Shown piece after piece: positions 1 to 7,628 of a stretch of DNA of 64,000 nucleotides; the first letter of the stretch is position 1; each line of letters begins with the position of its first letter. A program made the position numbers and the translations under genes. Source of the DNA: Hyphomicrobium sp. (lineage in GTDB: Bacteria; Pseudomonadota; Alphaproteobacteria; Rhizobiales; Hyphomicrobiaceae); the NCBI GenBank assembly GCA_016793445.1, contig JAEUME010000019.1, positions 1 to 64,000 on the forward strand. Direction: 5' to 3'. Under the pieces are notes generated by a model. The model worked only from the letters and a program-made list of their open reading frames with translations, ran no database searches and had not been told where the DNA came from.

Positions 1-11
1 AGCCACTTTTT

Positions 12-131
12 CCTCTCCCGGAACGGGAGAGGATGTCGCGGAGCGACAGGTGAGGGACGTCGGCACGCGCCGCTGATTGCGGCAGTCCCCTCATCCGCCC
101 CTTCGGGGCACCTTCTCCCCGCGGGAGAAGG
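12..131. repeat. Palindromic intergenic repeat
   Basis: Three short dyads lie close together: CCTCTCCCG/CGGGAGAGG at 12-32 with a 3-nt loop, GCCCC/GGGGC at 97-109, and CCTTCTCCC/GGGAGAAGG at 111-131. The wording resembles the abundant REP-like intergenic repeats of many Hyphomicrobiales genomes, which are usually found at the 3' ends of genes. The element sits downstream of the minus-strand dGTPase-like gene, so it may also act as a transcription or mRNA-decay barrier. The family assignment is from general resemblance only. Confidence 0.55.
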
Positions 132-261
132 AAGTGAGTCCATAAGATCGCAATCGGCTATAGCGTGCCTTACCGAAAAGTGGGAACCGGTTTTCCGACA
201 AGAAGCACGAAAAACAAAGATCTAGAGACGTTCCGCGTTCCTACTAAAACCCGGAACGGAT

Positions 262-1497
262 CTAGCGCAATTCAGGGGTGTTATCAAACAGGCGGCGGTG
301 CTCGGCGATTGCGTAGCGGTCGGTTTGCCCCGCCAGGTAGTCGGCCGCAAGCCGCGCCTGATCGCGCTCATTAAGTGTCCGCATGATCTCGATCCACTGC
401 GGGGGCAGCGCGTCCCGGTCGCTGGAATCGCGGTAGCGGGCAAACAGTTGCGTGACGATCCGCTCGGCGCCTTCCATCACCCGCAGGACGCGTTCGTGAT
501 GATAGACCTTGGCAAACAAGAAGGCTTTGAGATCGGCCAGATCGCGCGCCATGCCCGGCGAGAACGCCACGCTGGCAGCCCCCGCGCAGCGAATGTCGTC
601 TGGCGTCTTGGGCGCAAGCCGTTGCAGCCGCCTGCGGGTCTCGCCCACGACATCGGCCACCATGGCGGTGATCATCCGCCGCGTGAGTTCATAGATCACC
701 CGGTTGCCTGCGCCCGACCCCGCCTTGGTCACGACCTCGGTGGAAACGGGGCCCGCCAGCGGCACACCCTCCAGCATGTCGATTGTCAACAGCCCCGCTC
801 GCAATCCATCGTCGACATCGTGCGTGAGGTAGGCGATGTCATCGGCGAGGCTGGCGACTTGCGCCTCCGCGCTTGCCCAGCGGTCCAGTTCCAGGCTGCG
901 CCAGACCTCAACGCCTCGCACCGCTTTGGCGACGGGATCGTTGCGATCGTCCACGGGGCCGTTGTGCTTGGCGAGCCCCTCCAGCATCTCCCAGGTGAGA
1001 TTGAGCCCATCGAAATCGAGATACTTGCGCTCCAGAGCGGTGACAACGCGCAGCGACTGCGCGTTGTGATCAAATCCGCCATAGCCCAGCATGGCATTGT
1101 CGAGCGCGCGCTCGCCCGCGTGGCCGAAGGGGGAATGGCCAAGGTCATGCGCCAACGCAAGGGCTTCCGCCAAATCCTCATCGAGCCGCAACTGGCGTGC
1201 GATGGTGCGGGCGATCTGCGCCACTTCCAGCGTGTGCGTCAGCCGGGTGCGATAGTGGTCGCCTTCGTGGACGATGAACACCTGCGTCTTGTATGTGAGA
1301 CGCCGAAAAGCGGTGGCGTGGAGGATGCGGTCGCGGTCGCGCTGAAAGGGTGAGCGCGTTGGACATTCGCTTTCTGGATGCTGGCGGCCGCGCGAGGGCA
1401 CGGCGCTCGCCGCATAAGGGCCCGGCCTGCGCTCGCCGGGCGCAAGCCCCGAGCCGTAGTCCGCCCTTTCCGATACAGGCTTGATGTTAATCGCCAT
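262..1497 (-). CDS. dgt: Deoxyguanosinetriphosphate triphosphohydrolase-like protein
   Basis: This cytoplasmic HD-domain enzyme is expected to hydrolyse dNTPs to the deoxynucleoside and triphosphate. The metal-binding HD signature is complete: His88 in RTRLTHTLEV, the His117-Asp118 pair in ALAHDLGHSPFGHAGE, His121 beside it, and a later aspartate in SLADDIAYLTHDVDD. The 411-residue length and the PFQRDRDRILHATAFRRL segment fit the shorter dGTPase-like subfamily. The substrate range of this subfamily is broader than dGTP and cannot be told from sequence. The gene is monocistronic and divergent from the Fe-S carrier gene at 1658, with about 160 bp between them. Confidence 0.93.
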   Translation of the reverse strand: MAINIKPVSERADYGSGLAPGERRPGPYAASAVPSRGRQHPESECPTRSPFQRDRDRILHATAFRRLTYKTQVFIVHEGDHYRTRLTHTLEVAQIARTIARQLRLDEDLAEALALAHDLGHSPFGHAGERALDNAMLGYGGFDHNAQSLRVVTALERKYLDFDGLNLTWEMLEGLAKHNGPVDDRNDPVAKAVRGVEVWRSLELDRWASAEAQVASLADDIAYLTHDVDDGLRAGLLTIDMLEGVPLAGPVSTEVVTKAGSGAGNRVIYELTRRMITAMVADVVGETRRRLQRLAPKTPDDIRCAGAASVAFSPGMARDLADLKAFLFAKVYHHERVLRVMEGAERIVTQLFARYRDSSDRDALPPQWIEIMRTLNERDQARLAADYLAGQTDRYAIAEHRRLFDNTPELR

Positions 1498-1657
1498 TTC
1501 GTCCTGGCCTTGGCGCGCTGAGAATCGCCAACGGGTTTGACTTTGTGCCGGGCAGTCCTATGTAAATAGGCTGAACGCGCCGACACTCCTAGAGCGTGGA
1601 GCGAGAGCTGCGCAACCGCCAACGAGCTGCCCCGATGGGGCGAAGTTGAGAAGACGC

Positions 1658-1987
1658 ATGACCGGCACCGTAACTGTGACAGACCGCGCCGCCCGGCGCA
1701 TCGCCGAAATCGCCGCTGGAGAACCCACGACGCCGCTGCTGCGCGTCTCGGTGGAAGGCGGCGGCTGCTCGGGCTTCCAGTACAAGTTCGATCTCGTCTC
1801 CGACAAGGCCGAGGATGACTTGGTGCTCGAGAAATCGGGCGCGACCGTGCTCATCGATCCCCTCTCGGTGCAGTACATGGAGGGAGCGGAGATCGATTTC
1901 GTGGACGATCTCATCGGCGCGGCCTTCAAGATCAACAACCCCGTGGCCACCGCCTCCTGCGGATGCGGCACGAGCTTCTCAGTCTGA
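1658..1987 (+). CDS. erpA: A-type iron-sulfur cluster insertion protein (ErpA/IscA family)
   Basis: A small 109-residue cytoplasmic carrier that receives Fe-S clusters and passes them to apo-targets. The three conserved cluster-ligating cysteines are present: Cys37 in GGGCSGF, and Cys101 and Cys103 in SCGCGTSFSV at the C terminus. A TTG at 1646 would add four residues, but the ATG at 1658 begins the conserved fold and is preferred. Whether it is the ErpA, IscA or SufA paralogue cannot be settled here, because no isc or suf genes flank it. In alphaproteobacteria the lone copy near dgt is normally called ErpA. Confidence 0.9.
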   Translation: MTGTVTVTDRAARRIAEIAAGEPTTPLLRVSVEGGGCSGFQYKFDLVSDKAEDDLVLEKSGATVLIDPLSVQYMEGAEIDFVDDLIGAAFKINNPVATASCGCGTSFSV

Positions 1988-2078
1988 CAGCCATCTCTAG
2001 CGGCCCACACGCGCCAATCAGGCCAACCCCCAAGTCCGCCGCTGGCGTTTGTGCGCGGGCCGTGGCATCTGGTCGGCC

Positions 2079-2861
2079 ATGAAAATCACCACTTGGAACA
2101 TCAACGGCGTCAAGGCCCGGCTCGAAGGCGCACTCGCGTATCTCAAAGAGCAGCAGCCCGACGTCATCTGCCTGCAGGAAATCAAGTCGCTCGACGAGGC
2201 ATTCCCGCGCCAGGCGTTCGAGGACTTGGGCTACAACGTCGCCACCCATGGCCAGAAAGGCTTCAACGGCGTTGCCATTCTATCCAAGGCTCCGCTGGAG
2301 GACGTCGAGCGCGGCCTGCATGGCGACGACACGGATGATCACGCGCGCTGGATCGAGGCGCTGGTGCCTGCCGGCAACCGCGTGGTCCGCGTGGTGTCGA
2401 TATATCTGCCCAACGGCAATCCCATTGGGACCGAGAAGTTCGCCTACAAGCTGCGATGGATGGAGCGCTTCAAGCGCCGCGCGCGGCACCTTCTCGCCGA
2501 CGAGATCCCCCTGGTGCTCGCGGGCGATCTCAACATCATCCCCGAGCCCGAGGATGCCAAGCGTCCTCAAGCATGGGCGAACGACGCGCTCTTTCAACCT
2601 GAAAGCCGGGCCGCCTTCCGCGCGCTGCTCGCTCTTGGCCTGACAGACGGCGTGCGCGCGACGCATCCTGAACCCGGCATCTACACGTTCTGGGATTATC
2701 AGGCTGGCGCATTCCAAAAGAACGACGGCATCCGCATCGATCACATCCTGCTGTCGTGCGAGGCGGCCGATATGCTTGTCTCGAGCGGTATCGATACATT
2801 CACGCGCGGATGGGAGAAGCCGTCGGACCACGTGCCGGTCTGGGTCGAACTTGAGACCTGA
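2079..2861 (+). CDS. xthA: Exodeoxyribonuclease III (AP endonuclease)
   Basis: Base-excision repair enzyme with AP endonuclease and 3'-5' exonuclease/phosphatase activity. The 260-residue protein shows the exonuclease III landmarks in order: ITTWNINGVKAR (Asn7), CLQEIKS (metal-ligand Glu34), GDLNIIPE (catalytic Asp and Asn), a TFWDYQAGAFQKNDGIRIDHIL block, and the final KPSDHVPVW with the catalytic Asp-His. A TTG at 2049 lies in frame but the ATG at 2079 starts exactly at the family's canonical MKITTWN. It lies 91 bp downstream of erpA and could be co-transcribed with it. Confidence 0.95.
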   Translation: MKITTWNINGVKARLEGALAYLKEQQPDVICLQEIKSLDEAFPRQAFEDLGYNVATHGQKGFNGVAILSKAPLEDVERGLHGDDTDDHARWIEALVPAGNRVVRVVSIYLPNGNPIGTEKFAYKLRWMERFKRRARHLLADEIPLVLAGDLNIIPEPEDAKRPQAWANDALFQPESRAAFRALLALGLTDGVRATHPEPGIYTFWDYQAGAFQKNDGIRIDHILLSCEAADMLVSSGIDTFTRGWEKPSDHVPVWVELET

Positions 2862-3194
2862 AGGCATCGACCGGAACGCCCGTCTCGTCCAGGCTCGAGA
2901 ACAGAAAGAAAGCCGGAGAAGTCTTCGCGGCCACGCGCCCACGGTGCCGGGCGGCAATTTCAAGTCTTTTTGCCCGCCGAGGCCCCCGCGCTCGCAGTAG
3001 AACAGTTTTTCAATCTATAGGGCTATCCGGGTACGCTTTGGTAAACAAATCTTAAACGTTGGCGCTGATATTTGCCGGTACCGAGACATTGAGCTTGCGA
3101 CCACCTCGCCCTCGCAAAACCCTATTTCTTGTACTAGGCTAGGACCAATTCGTTTGCCGCGACCATGGATGTGGCAACATCCCGGGAGAGTTTC
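2862..3194. other. Intergenic stretch, nothing definite
   Basis: About 330 bp between xthA and the cysteine-rich protein gene. No convincing coding region or strong hairpin with a T-tract is visible. An A+T-richer patch around 3000-3060 probably contains the promoter of the downstream gene, but no clear -35/-10 pair can be singled out. Confidence 0.4.
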
Positions 3195-4337
3195 ATGCGC
3201 AGACGCCTGTTTCCAGCTCTGTTTGCACTGGTCGCCGCGCCGGCAAGTTCCAACGCGGTCGGCCTTTCAACGCAGCTGAACTGCGCCAGCGATTATTACG
3301 CCTACTGTTCGAGCCATTCGGTGGGATCACCGGGGGTGCGCAAGTGCATGCGCGCCAATGGTCCCCGGCTGTCCAAGAGCTGCATCAACGCTCTCATTGC
3401 GGACGGCGAGATCTCCAAGACCGAAGTGGAACAGACGAAGGCCAGGATTGCCGCTGAAAAGTCCAAGGCGAAGCAGAAGAAGCCGGACGCCGAAACCGTG
3501 CAGGCACAGGCGCGAACCCAGAAGCCCGAGCGTGTGATCGCCCAACCCAAGCCGTCCAAGCCCAAGACGGAGGCCGTCGCCAAGCTGAACGATGACGATC
3601 GCCCAGTCATCAAACCGAAGGTTCGTGAAGAGCCCAAGCCTTTGCGTCAAGCGGCCATCGAGCCCGTCAAGGCGAGCGCCGCTCAAACTGAGCCTCCAAA
3701 GATGCCTTCCGCGGCCCCGGCCGAACCCGCTCAGCACGTGTTGACACTCGATCAGGAAACCTACGAGGCGCTAAAGTCCCGTGAGGCTTATTTCGTCGTC
3801 GAGGACGACACATCCGGTGTTACAGCATCCCAACAGACCGCCGGCGCCGCCGGCGGCGCTCCTGTACCTGCCGAAAGCCCGAGCCCTGTCGTCGCGCCCA
3901 TGCAAGATGCGTCCCTGTCAGACGATGCCGCGGCACAGAGTGACGCGGCAGACCCTAACGCCGGGGTGACCCGCAGCGACACAACGCAAGGCATCGACAG
4001 GAATGAGGAACCTCGCACTCTGGGCGGGGGAAACTACGAGCCATCCTCGGCCGATAACCCTTCTCGTGCGCAAACTGTCAGGGACGACGCCCCCGAGGCC
4101 GCGACGGCTCCGGCCTCGCCGCCAACCGCCAAAGCCTCAGCTCGCAAGCTTGCCAAGCCAGCCAAGCCCGAATATCCAGCGGGTAAGATGGCGCTTGGTA
4201 GATCCGAGTCGTCAGCTCCGGCAGTCCGTCCAGTGCCCGACCAATCCAAGGCGTGGCAGGAATTCATGGGCAACCGCTTCAACGGCGGCTCCAACTATGA
4301 AGGCATCGACGCGAGCTTCTCGCGCCGCAGCCGGTGA
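3195..4337 (+). CDS. Secreted protein with N-terminal four-cysteine domain and long Pro/Ala/Lys-rich tail
   Basis: Not recognised as a characterised protein. The start is the ATG at 3195, preceded by GGGAG about 7 nt upstream; an in-frame ATG at 3165 has no ribosome-binding site. The 380-residue product begins with a signal peptide (RRRLFPALFALVAAPASSNA). A compact domain with Cys30, Cys38, Cys51 and Cys63 follows (CASDYYAYC...KCM...KSC), resembling GLG1/PsiF-like cysteine pairs. The rest is a long low-complexity stretch: a charged Lys/Glu segment, then Pro/Ala/Ser-rich sequence, which looks disordered and periplasm- or wall-spanning. The N-terminal cysteines could form two disulfides. Function unknown; it is a single gene with no operon partner. 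Confidence 0.75.
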   Translation: MRRRLFPALFALVAAPASSNAVGLSTQLNCASDYYAYCSSHSVGSPGVRKCMRANGPRLSKSCINALIADGEISKTEVEQTKARIAAEKSKAKQKKPDAETVQAQARTQKPERVIAQPKPSKPKTEAVAKLNDDDRPVIKPKVREEPKPLRQAAIEPVKASAAQTEPPKMPSAAPAEPAQHVLTLDQETYEALKSREAYFVVEDDTSGVTASQQTAGAAGGAPVPAESPSPVVAPMQDASLSDDAAAQSDAADPNAGVTRSDTTQGIDRNEEPRTLGGGNYEPSSADNPSRAQTVRDDAPEAATAPASPPTAKASARKLAKPAKPEYPAGKMALGRSESSAPAVRPVPDQSKAWQEFMGNRFNGGSNYEGIDASFSRRSR

Positions 4338-4491
4338 ACGCTTCAGCGTTGATTGCGCGAAAGGCGCGCCGCCGATCCTGACGTCTGCTTGAACCGGAGA
4401 ACTCCCGGATCTATCCCCAACGGGTCCGGTCCGCCGTCTGGATTAAAATCCTTGCGTCATCTGAGGATATTTCAGGCCGGATGGTAGCCGC

Positions 4492-4533
4492 AAAAATCGG
4501 CGGGCGGCGAAGCAACAGGTGCTTCGCCGCCCG
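4492..4533 (-). terminator. Rho-independent terminator of the 55-residue secreted protein gene
   Basis: A perfect 14-bp stem (4501-4514 with 4520-4533, 5-nt loop) is followed on the minus strand by five Ts (complement of 4492-4496). It lies 23 bp past the stop codon of the small gene at 4556, supporting that gene's reality and strand. Confidence 0.88.
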
Positions 4534-4555
4534 TCTCCCGGAAATGGACGCCAAA

Positions 4556-4723
4556 CTACTTCTTGTGGACGCAGGTGTTCGTCTTCGCGTCCCACGTCAT
4601 GCCGCTTACCTTGATGCACTCTGCCTTGGTCTTTGGGGCGTCGGCCGCATTGGCCGCGATCGGCGCCGAAACGGCGACCAGCAGACCTGCGAGAACGGCG
4701 CAACCGAAAAGCTTGGAAATCAT
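4556..4723 (-). CDS. Small secreted protein, 55 residues, with one Cys-Cys pair
   Basis: This short gene is easy to miss. The ATG at 4723 follows an AGGAG ribosome-binding site 7 nt upstream, and the reading frame ends in TAG just before a perfect terminator. The product begins MISKLFGCAVLAGLLVAVSA and continues to a predicted signal-peptidase site after AANA. The mature part is only about 30 residues: a Lys-rich start, then ECIKVSGMTWDAKTNTCVHKK with two cysteines 15 residues apart that could form a disulfide. Function unknown. It is divergent from the PsiF-type gene at 5037, and an 18-bp inverted repeat lies between them. Confidence 0.75.
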   Translation of the reverse strand: MISKLFGCAVLAGLLVAVSAPIAANAADAPKTKAECIKVSGMTWDAKTNTCVHKK

Positions 4724-4847
4724 ATCGTATCTCCTGATGGGTGTTTTACCGGCTTTTTTCGGCCGGCTGAGGCAGCACTAACCAGCCAAAGGAGACACGA
4801 ATCCTGCTGCGAACATACGCTTTGGTAAGGCGCATTTCTCCTTGCGT

Positions 4848-4865
4848 TTACATACCAATATGTAA
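4848..4865. promoter_or_regulatory. Inverted repeat TTACATA-CCAA-TATGTAA, candidate operator
   Basis: A perfect 7-bp inverted repeat with a 4-nt spacer lies in the 313-bp region between two divergent genes for small secreted proteins (4723 minus, 5037 plus). Symmetry and location suggest a dimeric regulator site, but the regulator is unknown and nothing else in the region is clear. Confidence 0.4.
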
Positions 4866-5036
4866 GCTCTCCGATCGGTAAGCTGCGCGCCACCTTCACG
4901 CTTTAACGGCCAGCGATGGTTCCATCGTCTTTGGCGGGCAACATGTGTTCGCAAAGACGGGTACTTCCGGTTGGATGGCACAACCGTTCATTCGCCGGCC
5001 AGCTCATTCAAACAATTCAACGAACGAGGTTCGATC

Positions 5037-5291
5037 ATGAAGTCCGTCATTTCCGCCGTCGCGGCCGTTCTCCTGCTTACGTCGGGCGCCGCCTTCGCCG
5101 CCGAGCAGTCTTCCTCGCCGGCCGCCTCCGCGACCCATGCAACCGCTCACGCCAAGACCACCAAGAAGGCCCACACAGCCTCGGTGCAGAGCGAGAAGTC
5201 GAAGAAGTGCTCCGCCGAAGCGGATGCCCAGAAGCTCCACGGCAAGGAGCGCAAGGCGTTCCGCAAGAGCTGCATGGAGAAGTCTGCCTAA
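5037..5291 (+). CDS. psiF: PsiF repeat family protein
   Basis: An 84-residue exported protein with a clear signal peptide (MKSVISAVAAVLLLTSGAAFA, cleavage before AEQ). A Thr/Ala/His/Lys-rich linker follows, then one PsiF-type motif: KKCSAEADAQKLHGKERKAF followed by RKSCMEKSA, with the two conserved cysteines. In E. coli PsiF is phosphate-starvation inducible, but its biochemical role is unknown. The ATG at 5037 is preferred over an in-frame start at 4971 because it opens the signal peptide and has a GAGG site upstream. A terminator hairpin follows at 5321. No Pho box was identified with confidence. Confidence 0.82.
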   Translation: MKSVISAVAAVLLLTSGAAFAAEQSSSPAASATHATAHAKTTKKAHTASVQSEKSKKCSAEADAQKLHGKERKAFRKSCMEKSA

Positions 5292-5320
5292 AAAGTACGC
5301 GTTCTTGCGTCATGTGCCTC

Positions 5321-5366
5321 GGTTGCGCCAGCCTGCCTCCCACGAGCTGGCGCAACCATTTCTCAT
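5321..5366 (+). terminator. Terminator after the PsiF-type gene
   Basis: A 12-bp perfect stem, GGTTGCGCCAGC (5321-5332) with GCTGGCGCAACC (5346-5357), is followed by a T-rich but interrupted tract. It begins 29 bp past the stop codon. Confidence 0.72.
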
Positions 5367-5531
5367 TTCCGCAGAAGTCTCGCTTAGCTAACCTCCGTCC
5401 AGGCTCAACGCTGCAACTCACCCGGCGAGATCGCGCCGATCGCCGCACAAGTCCACGTCAGCCGTGAGGACGAATTGACGGGCGACAGCACACGGTGAAG
5501 TCTGCTAAAGGCTGCTGATCGGGTGAGCGCG

Positions 5532-6209
5532 ATGCGAATCCTAATCATAGAAGACGATATCCAGACCGCGAACTTTGTCCGGCAAGGCCTGCTGGACGAG
5601 GGTCATAGCGTCGATGTCGCCCGCAATGGCCCGGAAGGGCTGAAACTGTCAGTCGTCAACCCCTATGACGTGTTGGTTGTCGACCGTATGCTTCCTGGTC
5701 TCGATGGACTGTCCATCGTGCAGGAACTGCGGCGAGCGGAGGTCAATTCCTCTGTGCTGTTCATGACCTCGCTTGGGGGAATCGAGGACCGGGTGGAGGG
5801 ACTGGAAAACGGAGGAGACGATTATCTCGTCAAACCGTTCGCACTCGCCGAACTCAAAGCCCGCGTCAATGCACTTGGACGGCGCCCTGCGATCAAATCG
5901 GAAGAAACCGTGCTGCGCGTCGCCGACCTTGAGTTGCACCTTATCCGGCGCGAGGTTATCCGTGCCGGGCAAATCATCGATCTCCAGCCCCGCGAATTCA
6001 AGCTGCTGGAAGTCCTCATGCGCAACAAGGGACGTGTCCTGACGCGGTCAATGCTTTTGGAGCAGGTGTGGGATTTCCACTTCGACCCCAAGACAAGCAT
6101 CGTGGAGACACACATCAGCCGGCTGCGCGCGAAGGTGGACCGCGCATTCGATAAACCGCTGATACGCACTCTTCGAGGCGCCGGTTACGCCATCAATGAC
6201 AGCGCATAG
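5532..6209 (+). CDS. OmpR/PhoB-family response regulator
   Basis: A DNA-binding response regulator of 225 residues. The receiver domain covers roughly residues 1-115, with the acidic pair in IIEDD, phospho-acceptor Asp51 in VVDRMLPGLDG and Lys in DDYLVKPF. The C-terminal winged helix (about 125-222) carries LQPREFKLLEVLMRNKGRVLTRSMLLEQVWD and the recognition-helix region VETHISRLRAKVD. The ATG at 5532 is chosen over the GTG at 5523. Its stop overlaps the start of the histidine kinase by 14 bp, so the two form a cognate, co-translated pair. The stimulus is unknown. Confidence 0.93.
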   Translation: MRILIIEDDIQTANFVRQGLLDEGHSVDVARNGPEGLKLSVVNPYDVLVVDRMLPGLDGLSIVQELRRAEVNSSVLFMTSLGGIEDRVEGLENGGDDYLVKPFALAELKARVNALGRRPAIKSEETVLRVADLELHLIRREVIRAGQIIDLQPREFKLLEVLMRNKGRVLTRSMLLEQVWDFHFDPKTSIVETHISRLRAKVDRAFDKPLIRTLRGAGYAINDSA

Positions 6210-7593
6210 ATTGACACGGCGTACCGCCTTTCGCGTCGCCGCCGCTTTCGCCGGCTTATTCTCCCTGACGATGAGTTCGATCTTCGCGATCCTCTACCTC
6301 GTCATCAGCAATGATCTCACAGCCACGCTCAAGGATCAGATCGACGATCTCAGGGAGACGTTCGTGGAGGTCGGCGCGACCAGCGGGCGCAATGCATTAT
6401 CCACTATGGTCACCCGGCATACGAGCGCCAACCCGTTTGATGAGAACATCATCCTGCTGACGGATATGGACGGCAACTATGTTGCCGGGAACATCCTCGC
6501 GATCCCGCGTTTTCGTTCCTGGCGCGCGATCCCGTGGCCGGACCTTCCCTTCGTTCGGACCTGGACCATGCCGACGAGCAGCACGGCCGCGCTCGGAAGC
6601 TGGACCAACGTCAAAGATGGTCATCTGTTTGTGGCGGGCGGAAACGGCGACATCAACGACGTGCAGGCGATTCTGCTCGATGGTCTCGGCTGGGCGGTGG
6701 GACTGACGGCATTTTCGGCCGTTCTTGGCGGACTTGTGCTTGGCCTTAGCGCTCAACGCCGGGTCGATGCCATGGAAAACGTTCTGAACTCCTTTGCCCA
6801 CGGCAATCTCTCGGTTCGCATCCGCAAGAGTGCTTCCAACGACGATCTCAATCACGTCGCCGAACTGATCAACAGCACGCTCGACAGACTCCAGACCCTG
6901 ATCGGCAGCGTCAAGCAGGTGACGACCGACATCGCCCACGATCTGAGAACGCCGATCAGCCGCATCAGACAGAAGCTCGAACTGGCGCAACAGTCCCAAT
7001 CCGATTACCCGGCTCCCTACCGGGCCGCGATCGAGACGGCTCTTGATGACATCGACCAGGTTGTCGAAACATTCGAGGCGTTGCTGCGCATCGCCGAGGT
7101 CAGCTCCGGCGCGCGCAAGGCGCGGTTCGTCGACGTCGACCTGAAATTGGTGCTCAGCCACGTCATCGAGGCCCTCGAGCCGGTGGCGGAGGATCGCGAG
7201 CAACGGCTCGTGTCGCAGCTTGACGGCAAGAGCAACACTGTCATCAGTGGCGACCGCCAGCTCCTCAATCAGCTGTTCGTCAATCTCGTGGAGAACGCGA
7301 TCCGGCACTGTCCTTCAGGCTCTCGCATTACGATCGCGCTCAGCCGGACGGGGGACGCTATTACCGTTCATGTAGCCGATAACGGGCCGGGCATTCCGGC
7401 CGGGGAACGCGACAACGTCCTGCGTCCGCTCTATCGGCTTGAGAAAAGCCGCACGACGCCGGGCAGCGGGCTTGGCTTGAGTCTGGCCGCCGCCATCACC
7501 GACCTTCATCAAGGAACGCTCTCGCTGCACGACAACGCACCCGGACTCGATGTGTGTGTGCGCTTTAATGCCAAGCCGGACGACAGCGTGTGA
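6196..7593 (+). CDS. Two-component sensor histidine kinase
   Basis: An inner-membrane sensor kinase of 465 residues, partner of the overlapping response regulator. Order of parts: transmembrane helix at about 15-38, a periplasmic loop of about 120 residues, a second helix at about 163-187, a HAMP segment (QRRVDAMENVLNSFAHGNLSVRI), a HisKA helix with phospho-acceptor His248 in DIAHDLRTPISRIRQK, and a HATPase domain. The ATPase shows the N box (NQLFVNLVENAIRHC), G1 box (VADNGPGIP) and G2 region (TPGSGLGLSL). The overall plan resembles metal- or envelope-stress sensors, but the loop gives no specific clue to the ligand. Confidence 0.93.
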   Translation: MTAHRLTRRTAFRVAAAFAGLFSLTMSSIFAILYLVISNDLTATLKDQIDDLRETFVEVGATSGRNALSTMVTRHTSANPFDENIILLTDMDGNYVAGNILAIPRFRSWRAIPWPDLPFVRTWTMPTSSTAALGSWTNVKDGHLFVAGGNGDINDVQAILLDGLGWAVGLTAFSAVLGGLVLGLSAQRRVDAMENVLNSFAHGNLSVRIRKSASNDDLNHVAELINSTLDRLQTLIGSVKQVTTDIAHDLRTPISRIRQKLELAQQSQSDYPAPYRAAIETALDDIDQVVETFEALLRIAEVSSGARKARFVDVDLKLVLSHVIEALEPVAEDREQRLVSQLDGKSNTVISGDRQLLNQLFVNLVENAIRHCPSGSRITIALSRTGDAITVHVADNGPGIPAGERDNVLRPLYRLEKSRTTPGSGLGLSLAAAITDLHQGTLSLHDNAPGLDVCVRFNAKPDDSV

Positions 7594-7628
7594 CGCACGG
7601 CCTTTGTTCGGGCCGGCTGCAGTCTGGC

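Noticed and set aside
298..1353. Long plus-strand open frame of 351 codons over dgt
   Set aside because: It lies fully antisense to a gene with a complete HD-domain signature; the translation shows no domain and reflects GC-rich codon bias.
7594..7628. Small GGCC/GGCC-type hairpin between the histidine kinase and nnrS
   Set aside because: Stem is short and has no T-tract; not enough to call a terminator.
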